Part shown: positions 6,392-10,548 of the stretch, piece by piece
Position numbering within the stretch: the stretch's first letter is position 1
Layout: every line of letters begins with the position of its first letter
Source: CAZXCQ01 sp964639275
GTDB taxonomy: Bacteria; Desulfobacterota; DSM-4660; Desulfatiglandales; Desulfatiglandaceae
Length of the DNA: 10,548 nt
Assembly (NCBI GenBank): GCA_964639275.1
Contig: CAZXCQ010000218.1
Coordinates: forward strand, 1-10,548
Reading direction: 5' to 3'
Program-made: the position numbers and the translations under genes
The notes under the pieces: generated by a model
Told to the model about the DNA's origin: nothing
What the model saw: the letters and a program-made list of their open reading frames with translations, nothing else
Databases searched by the model: none

Positions 6392-7267
6392 ATGAAATAC
6401 GCATTCTTCCTGGGTTGCACGATTCCCGCAAGGTCGAGAAACTACGAACTATCGGCCAGAAAGGTTGGAGAGAGGCTGGGTATCCAGTTTGTCGATCTGA
6501 AAGGATTTGTCTGCTGCGGATTTCCCATAAAGACCATTGACCAGGGATCTCCCAGGATCCTTGGTGCCTATAATCTTTCCCTGGCTCAGCAACAGGGCCT
6601 GGACATATGCACCCTGTGCAGTTCCTGTACCTCTGCCCTCACCGAGACAGCCCATCAACTCTCTGGAAATGCATCGGAGATGGACGAGGTAAATGAGCGG
6701 CTCTGCAGGATCGGCATAAGATATGACGGAAAGGTCAAGGTCCGACATCTTGCCCGTATCCTTTATGAAGAGATCGGGCCGGAAACGATCCGGAGACACC
6801 TGGAAAAGGACCTGGGCGCCCTGAGAATAGCGATTCACTATGGGTGCCACTATCTCAAGCCCTCGGAGATCTATGATGAGTTTGACAGCGTAGAAGACCC
6901 CTCTTCCATAGATACCCTGGTGGCACTGACCGGCGCAGAGGTGGTGGATTATCCAGGCAAGAAAAGGTGTTGCGGGGGCCCTGTGCTCCCGGTGGATGAA
7001 GAGGTCGCGCTATCGGTGGCAAAGGAGAAGCTTGACGACATCAAAGGGGCCGGTGCAGATGCCCTGTGCCTGGTTTGCCCATTCTGTTCGGTCATGTACG
7101 ACGGCAATCAAAAGAGCATCGAGTCGGAATACGATACCATCTATGATCTGCCGGTTCTATATCTGACACAGATCCTTGGGCTGGCCATGGGGTTTGACAG
7201 GAAGGCCCTGGGTCTGAACATGAATGTGGTAAAGACCAAGGAGCTCCTGTCAAGAATGGGGCTATGA
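6392..7267 (+). CDS. hdrB: HdrB-like subunit with two CCG (non-cubane Fe-S) domains
   Basis: Related to the catalytic HdrB subunit that reduces heterodisulfide in methanogens; 291 residues, the family's usual length. Both cysteine-rich CCG domains are intact: Cys9, Cys41-Cys42 with G43, and Cys76/Cys79 (plus an extra Cys73) in the first, and Cys152, Cys193-Cys194 with G195, and Cys229/Cys232 (plus Cys226) in the second. This matches the Cx(n)CCGx(m)CxxC pattern that in solved HdrB structures binds two non-cubane [4Fe-4S] clusters. Typical motifs are FFLGCTIPARSRNYE, CCGFPI, IHYGCHYLKP and CCGGPV. No signal peptide or membrane span, so soluble. It is the third gene of the flavodoxin-HdrC-HdrB set. 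The acceptor in this bacterium may be a low-molecular-weight disulfide, a protein disulfide or another substrate; the sequence does not show which. Confidence 0.9.
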   Translation: MKYAFFLGCTIPARSRNYELSARKVGERLGIQFVDLKGFVCCGFPIKTIDQGSPRILGAYNLSLAQQQGLDICTLCSSCTSALTETAHQLSGNASEMDEVNERLCRIGIRYDGKVKVRHLARILYEEIGPETIRRHLEKDLGALRIAIHYGCHYLKPSEIYDEFDSVEDPSSIDTLVALTGAEVVDYPGKKRCCGGPVLPVDEEVALSVAKEKLDDIKGAGADALCLVCPFCSVMYDGNQKSIESEYDTIYDLPVLYLTQILGLAMGFDRKALGLNMNVVKTKELLSRMGL

Positions 7268-7289
7268 ACTGTGCGGTTAAATTTCGGGT

Positions 7290-7312
7290 TTCCCCCGCTC
7301 AGAGAGGGGGGA
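7290..7312 (+). terminator. Possible C/G hairpin after hdrB
   Basis: CCCCC (7292-7296) pairs with GGGGG (7306-7310), and the flanking TT/GA adds two weaker pairs, with a 9-base loop about 25 bases after the hdrB stop. There is no following U-tract, so it is at best a pause or Rho-linked site. It does fall between hdrB and the independent promoter of the next gene, where a terminator would be expected. A second short palindrome, CGGAC-aa-GTCCG, lies at 7331-7342. Confidence 0.3.
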
Positions 7313-7385
7313 TCTCCGCCACAATTCCAGCGGACAAGTCCGACAGGTTTTGGGGCCTGGGATTTTACACTTTCCAGAATTCAAA

Positions 7386-7418
7386 TTGCCGGAATCAACG
7401 ACGTAACTTATAATACGT
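7386..7418 (+). promoter_or_regulatory. Sigma70-type promoter with overlapping palindrome
   Basis: A perfect -10 TATAAT lies at 7409-7414, preceded at 17 bases by TTGCCG (7386-7391), a 4-of-6 match to TTGACA. The start of transcription would fall near 7421, about 36 bases before the ATG at 7457, which has an AAAGGAG site (7441-7447). The -10 is centred in an inverted repeat ACGTA (7401-7405) / TACGT (7414-7418) that could be an operator, because a bound protein there would block open-complex formation. The promoter makes the QueG-like gene a separate transcription unit from hdrB. Confidence 0.55.
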
Positions 7419-7456
7419 GATGCTCATCTGAATTGTTCTGAAAGGAGATCATCGAT

Positions 7457-8350
7457 ATGAATCATTCGGTTGAACCCTCGGTCTGGATAGAGTCAGTTAT
7501 CAAAGACTTTATCGACCATTCCCCTGAAAACACCCTCAAGAACACCGACAACGATAAGGCCTTTGAGACACCTCTCATTGGCTTCTCACGGGGGGATGAT
7601 CCGCTCTACGAGACATACAGGGACCACGTGGGCCCCTTTTACCTGACACCGTGGGAGATATTTTCGATTACATTCAGGGACTTTGGCGTAAGACCGGAGG
7701 AGCTTTCCGTCATAAGCTGGATTCTGCCTCAGACCGGGCCAACAAAGGCCGATAACCGAAAAGAGCACTTTTATCCCTCGGAGCGTTGGGCAAGGGCTCG
7801 CATATTTGGGGAGGAGGTCAATGAGAAGCTCCGAAAACATGTGGTGACGGTGTTCGAGGGGGAAGGGTACGCCGCTGTGGCACCCTCACTCACTCCGCAA
7901 TTTAGCATGAGGATCTCTCCCAGGTACGGTCTTGCCTCTACCTGGTCGGAACGCCACGCAGCCTATGCAGCGGGACTCGGAACCTTCGGCCTCTGCGACG
8001 GCCTGATCACCCCCGTTGGTAAGGCGATGCGTGTGGGATCTGTCGTCGCCCGAATCCAAATCCCTCCCACACCCAGACCGTACAAGGATCACCATGAGTA
8101 TTGCCTCTTTTTTACTCAGGGACTCTGCAAAAAATGTATCCCGCGATGCCCGGCAGGGGCCATCACCGAGGCGGGCAAAGACAAACCCACCTGTCTCAGG
8201 CATCTCTTCCCGGTCACCAGGGACTATGTCACATCCAAGTACGGATTTGACGGATATGGCTGTGGACTGTGTCAGACCGGGGTTCCGTGTGAGTCCAAGA
8301 TACCCACCAAAAAGGATGTGGAAAAAGACGAACGCGACAAGACCGTATAA
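7457..8350 (+). CDS. QueG/reductive-dehalogenase-like 4Fe-4S protein
   Basis: A 297-residue iron-sulfur protein of the epoxyqueuosine-reductase (QueG) related group, which also shares its ferredoxin-like C-terminal half with corrinoid reductive dehalogenases. The block from about 160 to 195 (WSERHAAYAAGLGTFG...LITPVGKAMRVGSVV) resembles the QueG stretch around its AGLG.xG and downstream glycine motif. The C-terminal half carries the ferredoxin-type cysteines: Cys216, Cys224, Cys227, Cys231-Pro, Cys246, Cys269, Cys272 and Cys278 (CGLCQTGVPCES replacing the usual CxxCxxxCP second motif). It has no signal peptide or Tat motif, so it is cytoplasmic and not a classical exported dehalogenase. Cobalamin binding is plausible from family relatives but is not shown by the sequence. 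The gene is preceded by its own promoter and AAAGGAG. It may be an epoxyqueuosine-reductase relative with a different substrate; a true tRNA-modifying QueG is less likely given the unusual second motif. Confidence 0.65.
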   Translation: MNHSVEPSVWIESVIKDFIDHSPENTLKNTDNDKAFETPLIGFSRGDDPLYETYRDHVGPFYLTPWEIFSITFRDFGVRPEELSVISWILPQTGPTKADNRKEHFYPSERWARARIFGEEVNEKLRKHVVTVFEGEGYAAVAPSLTPQFSMRISPRYGLASTWSERHAAYAAGLGTFGLCDGLITPVGKAMRVGSVVARIQIPPTPRPYKDHHEYCLFFTQGLCKKCIPRCPAGAITEAGKDKPTCLRHLFPVTRDYVTSKYGFDGYGCGLCQTGVPCESKIPTKKDVEKDERDKTV

Positions 8351-8565
8351 GCATCGGAAAGGGGAGTCGAACCGGGGGAGAGGACAAAATCAGATGGTGA
8401 CCCATGGGTTGGTATATGTGAGAACGGCCGCGGGTGGGCTGTAGAAACGGGGAAGGCATCCCCCCTCCGGGCCGGGATGGGCACATCTTGAGGTGATTTC
8501 CCAAGCGCGGTCTCTGGAAAGAGGTTTGCCGGTGCCTGGTTTGCGGTACAGATTATCTTGCCGTG
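8351..8565. other. Convergent intergenic region with G/C-rich hairpin
   Basis: The QueG-like gene (+) and the ABM gene (-) converge on this 215-base gap. CATCCC (8458-8463) pairs with GGGATG (8474-8479) around a C/G-rich loop of 10 bases, a candidate bidirectional pause or terminator, but neither strand shows a U-tract. I see no other gene-like or repeat structure in the gap. Confidence 0.35.
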
Positions 8566-8853
8566 CTATCCGTAGAAATAGATTCCATATTCGGTCTTCT
8601 GCCCCAGCAAGGCATCAACCCTGTCTTGCACCTCGGCCCTTTCTTTGCTCGCTGCCCACGTCTTCCAGTCATCAACCGACTTCCATGTGCTGATCACCAG
8701 CCAGTCCTGAGGATCGTCGACGTTTCTCAAGGTTTCACCCGAGACATAACCGGCTTGAGCGATCGCCAGTGACCTGAGGTTTAATAAAAGGGGCAACAAC
8801 TCCTTTTCCTTTCCCTCCGGGACCTTTCTCTTGACAATGATCTTTACAGACAT
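8566..8853 (-). CDS. Small ABM-family protein (antibiotic biosynthesis monooxygenase domain)
   Basis: 95 residues on the - strand, one ferredoxin-like alpha+beta fold. The sequence starts MSVKIIVKRKVPEGKEKEL, then LLLNLRSLAIAQAGYVSGETLRNVDDPQDWLVISTWKSVDDWKTWAASKE and ends in a beta strand. The pattern xGY.SGE.LR...DP.xxLVIS.W.S.xDW..W is that of ABM/dimeric alpha-beta-barrel proteins, which include quinone-forming monooxygenases, heme-degrading enzymes and many proteins of unknown role. They act as dimers in the cytoplasm. A strong AGGAGG lies upstream of the ATG on this strand (+ strand 8862-8867, CCTCCT). No catalytic residue can be assigned, so the substrate is unknown. It may be co-transcribed with nothing: the upstream gene on this strand ends 532 bases away across a palindromic element. 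Confidence 0.8.
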   Translation of the reverse strand: MSVKIIVKRKVPEGKEKELLPLLLNLRSLAIAQAGYVSGETLRNVDDPQDWLVISTWKSVDDWKTWAASKERAEVQDRVDALLGQKTEYGIYFYG

Positions 8854-8879
8854 GTTTTCTCCTCCTTTTGCCTGTTTTC

Positions 8880-8907
8880 ATTGTATCAAGGAATCACGCA
8901 TCTTAAA
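8880..8907 (-). promoter_or_regulatory. Weak candidate promoter for the ABM gene
   Basis: On the - strand TACAAT lies at 8885-8880, a 5-of-6 match to the -10 consensus, about 27 bases before the ABM start codon. The best -35 (TTTAAG, 16 bases upstream, 8907-8902) matches only 3 of 6. The placement is right for an independent promoter but the -35 is poor. Confidence 0.3.
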
Positions 8908-8972
8908 GGAGACCGCTCACCATCCACGGCCGGATGTTAAATAATTCGTAACACTTTAGCCATTTGAAACCC

Positions 8973-9192
8973 GGGGTATGGGGATTCCGTTTTTCGGGCG
9001 TATAACTCGCCCGTAAGAGAGCGTAAAGAAATCACGCGCCATAGGAAGAAATAGGGGGCAGCACTTCCAGGAAAGTCTTATGGTTTTTGGCAAAGTCGAT
9101 CTCCGTGATTTCTTAACGCTCTCTAACGGTCTCAGACAGGCTTGTCTGCCTCAGGCAGGGATACACCCTTCAAAACGGAACCCCCATACCCC
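8973..9192. repeat. 220-bp nested palindromic element (MITE-like) with long terminal inverted repeats
   Basis: The ends are inverted repeats of 21 bases: 8973-8993 and 9172-9192 match in 20 of 21 positions (only mismatch A/G at the twelfth base of the left arm). Inside them is a second inverted pair, 9011-9036 and 9104-9129, matching in 24 of 26 positions with a 67-base loop. Side hairpins flank the inner pair: CGGGCG-tataact-CGCCCG (8995-9013) on the left and CAGACA-ggct-TGTCTG (9133-9148) plus CTGCC-tca-GGCAG (9146-9158) on the right. No open reading frame of note and no U-tract lie inside. The size, long terminal repeats and lack of coding capacity are what is expected of a miniature inverted-repeat transposable element or a large palindromic intergenic repeat. 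No clear target-site duplication could be seen. Confidence 0.7.
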
Positions 9193-9385
9193 TGTCCCAC
9201 TGCCAATTTTGCAGAAACCTAAATTGATACTATAATTCTTGTCTAAATATACGTCTTCTGGCCCACAAAATCAAGCTGGATGGAGCCCTCAACCGCTTTT
9301 GATGTCGTCGCAAAAAGTCGTCACCCTGTTGGAAAACGGGGGTCAGGGGTTTTGCAATTGACCCGATGTCTGTCTTTTGGGGTTG
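9193..9385. other. Noncoding region downstream of the aminotransferase
   Basis: I see no gene here. It contains a perfect TATAAT (+ strand 9231-9236) with a weak -35 TTTGCA (9208-9213, 17-base spacing) that would fire toward the 3' end of the aminotransferase on the opposite strand, probably a chance match. It also has a direct repeat GTCGTC at 9304-9309 and 9317-9322. A candidate terminator is listed separately. Confidence 0.4.
9340..9364 (-). terminator. Candidate terminator for the aminotransferase gene
   Basis: On the - strand, GGGTCA and TGACCC (+ strand coordinates 9340-9345 and 9359-9364) form a 6-bp stem with a 13-base loop about 20 bases after the stop codon. The stem is followed on the - strand by CCCGTTTTCC, which has a short T-run of four. 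The stem is short and the U-tract weak, so the call is tentative. Confidence 0.35.
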
Positions 9386-10522
9386 TTAGTGTTTTAGAGA
9401 AGGGGGTAGTCTGCGAAGAGCTGCCAGGAGCCGCTCCACATCCTCGTCGGCATTGTAGAGATGTGTCGAGATCCGCACACGGCCAACACCGGCATATCCT
9501 CCCCAGACCAGTATGCCCTGCCGGGCGAGCCAGGCGGTGACCTCATCTATGTGCGGTGTCATAAAGCAGATGTTGCCGGCCCTCTGCTCCGGATCACGCG
9601 GCGTCATCAGCTCGAATCCTAGTTCATTAAGCCCCTCCCATGCCAGGCCGCTCAGGCCCAGGACATGCTTTTCAATAAGGGGGACCCCGATTTTGAGGAT
9701 GTGGTCAAGGGCATTTTCGAGCACATAAATGCTGACAAAGCCCGGATTCCCCATTTCAAAGCGGGCTGCCCCCGGCCGGGGGGTGTAGGTCGTGGGATCC
9801 TGCCAATCCGGTATGGATGCGGCCGTATGCCACCCCAGAAAGGGTGGGCTCAGGTCAGGCAGACGCTGCCGGTTCCAGTAGAAGATCGCCACACCGTGGA
9901 TACCCAGCAGCCACTTATAGCAGCTCGCCACCAATATGTCGGCGTAACCTGCCTCTATCGGAATGACACCTGCCGCATGGGTTGAATCCACGCTGAGCAA
10001 GGCATTGGCCGAGCGGGCGATCTCCGACAGTTGCCTCACAGGCAGCCGTTGCCCCGTAAAATAGCTGACATCGCTGATAGCCACGACCCTGGTGCGGTCG
10101 TCTATGGCTTGCTCCAGATCTTTCAGAGACATAAACCAGTTTCGGTGGCGCACAACGCGGACTTCCACACCCTGGTCCCGGAGCAGGGTCCAGGGAAGGA
10201 GGTCGGATGGAAACTCCACATCGCAGACAACCACATTGTCGCCGGTGCGCCAGGATAAACCGTGAACCAAGAGGTTGATCCCTTCAGAACTGGTGGAGAG
10301 AAAGGCAATGTCTTCAGATCCAACCCCCAACAGCCGGGCCACCTTCTCCTTGCAGCGGCTGCAGGTCTCATCCATCCGCTCCCGGCTCGCTTCGCCCAGT
10401 GCCTTGTCTGCCATGAATCGCTCTATGACCTTCAGATGCGTTTTGAGCATGGGGGATTCACCCCCGGCACAGAGATGGACGATATCTTCCAGTCCGACAA
10501 AATCCGCTTTGGGTATCAACAT
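9386..10522 (-). CDS. Aminotransferase class V PLP enzyme (cysteine desulfurase/epimerase-like, no desulfurase cysteine)
   Basis: PLP-dependent fold-type I enzyme on the - strand, 378 residues. The PLP pocket motifs are STSSEGIN (77-84), the cofactor aspartate in SVDSTHAAG (Asp179, His182), and the Schiff-base lysine in SCYKWLLGIHG (Lys203). The C-terminal part has the small-domain pattern GYAGVGRVRISTHLYN (342-357), where the arginine that binds the substrate carboxylate is Arg350. True cysteine desulfurases such as SufS/IscS carry a catalytic Cys in a loop in this part of the protein; here the corresponding stretch (QGILVWGGYAGVGRVR) has none. It is therefore more like isopenicillin-N-epimerase-type or other class V lyases/aminotransferases than a desulfurase. 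The ATG follows a GGAGAGG site on the - strand. The gene is noticeably more GC-rich than the transporter genes. The substrate is unknown. Confidence 0.85.
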   Translation of the reverse strand: MLIPKADFVGLEDIVHLCAGGESPMLKTHLKVIERFMADKALGEASRERMDETCSRCKEKVARLLGVGSEDIAFLSTSSEGINLLVHGLSWRTGDNVVVCDVEFPSDLLPWTLLRDQGVEVRVVRHRNWFMSLKDLEQAIDDRTRVVAISDVSYFTGQRLPVRQLSEIARSANALLSVDSTHAAGVIPIEAGYADILVASCYKWLLGIHGVAIFYWNRQRLPDLSPPFLGWHTAASIPDWQDPTTYTPRPGAARFEMGNPGFVSIYVLENALDHILKIGVPLIEKHVLGLSGLAWEGLNELGFELMTPRDPEQRAGNICFMTPHIDEVTAWLARQGILVWGGYAGVGRVRISTHLYNADEDVERLLAALRRLPPSLKH

Positions 10523-10548
10523 CTTTGCCTCTCCACATCACAGGACAT

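Noticed and set aside
6286..6540. 84-codon ORF bridging hdrC and hdrB
   Set aside because: Frame shadow across two genes whose own cysteine motifs are intact; no frameshift needed.
8493..8772. Short + strand ORFs over the ABM gene
   Set aside because: They are antisense shadows of a well-supported - strand gene with a strong AGGAGG and a recognisable ABM pattern.
8973..9192. Possible CRISPR array or intrinsic terminator
   Set aside because: The repeats are inverted, not direct and evenly spaced, and no U-tract follows the stems; a MITE-like palindrome fits better.
9208..9236. TATAAT with -35-like TTTGCA on the + strand
   Set aside because: It would drive only antisense transcription into the aminotransferase gene, and the -35 is poor; most likely chance.
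9280..9540. 86-codon + strand ORF at the aminotransferase 3' end
   Set aside because: Antisense shadow; most of it overlaps the C-terminus of the class V enzyme and no ribosome site is present.
10523..10548. ATG at the extreme right end on the - strand (10548)
   Set aside because: It is out of frame with the aminotransferase start and terminates after ten codons.

Overview
The window looks like a chromosomal stretch from an anaerobic, probably sulfate-reducing bacterium of the Desulfobacterota (former Deltaproteobacteria). This is an inference from the mix of a LivGFHM-type uptake system, heterodisulfide-reductase (HdrB/HdrC) modules, a QueG/dehalogenase-like iron-sulfur protein and a Tat-exported binding protein. 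No taxonomic marker gene is present. The coding repertoire is metabolic and redox. I see no tRNA, rRNA, CRISPR, phage or transposase gene.

Layout. Positions 3-77 carry the last 24 codons of an upstream gene that resembles the C-terminus of mandelate racemase/enolase-superfamily enzymes. A roughly 470-base noncoding leader (78-548) follows, rich in short inverted and direct repeats. Then comes a complete branched-chain-amino-acid-type (HAAT) ABC transporter on the + strand: ATPase livG (549-1331), ATPase livF (overlapping, probably from a TTG at 1300), a Tat-signal substrate-binding protein (2083-3363), permease livH (3480-4355) and permease livM (4380-5321). A 12-bp perfect hairpin sits between the binding-protein gene and livH. 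After a 119-base spacer comes a tight redox trio: a flavodoxin-like protein (5441-5920), an HdrC-like 2[4Fe-4S] protein (5913-6380) and an HdrB-like protein with two complete CCG domains (6392-7267). No hdrA lies in the window. A QueG-like 4Fe-4S protein (7457-8350) follows behind its own good sigma70-type promoter with a palindrome over the -10.

The right third reads on the - strand: an aminotransferase class V PLP enzyme (9386-10522) and a small antibiotic-biosynthesis-monooxygenase (ABM) family protein (8566-8853). Between them is a 220-bp nested-palindrome element (8973-9192) with near-perfect 21-bp terminal inverted repeats and near-perfect 26-bp internal arms. It is best explained as a MITE or other palindromic intergenic repeat. 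A short piece of one of its ends seems to recur at 139-159 in the leader of the transporter operon.

Working model (inference): the transporter imports a small carboxylate or amino-acid-like compound, possibly the substrate of the upstream enolase-superfamily enzyme. The flavodoxin/HdrC/HdrB trio passes electrons between a flavin carrier and a disulfide or similar acceptor through non-cubane clusters. The QueG-like protein, separately regulated, may be another low-potential redox enzyme. Nothing in the sequence fixes the transported substrate or the electron acceptor.
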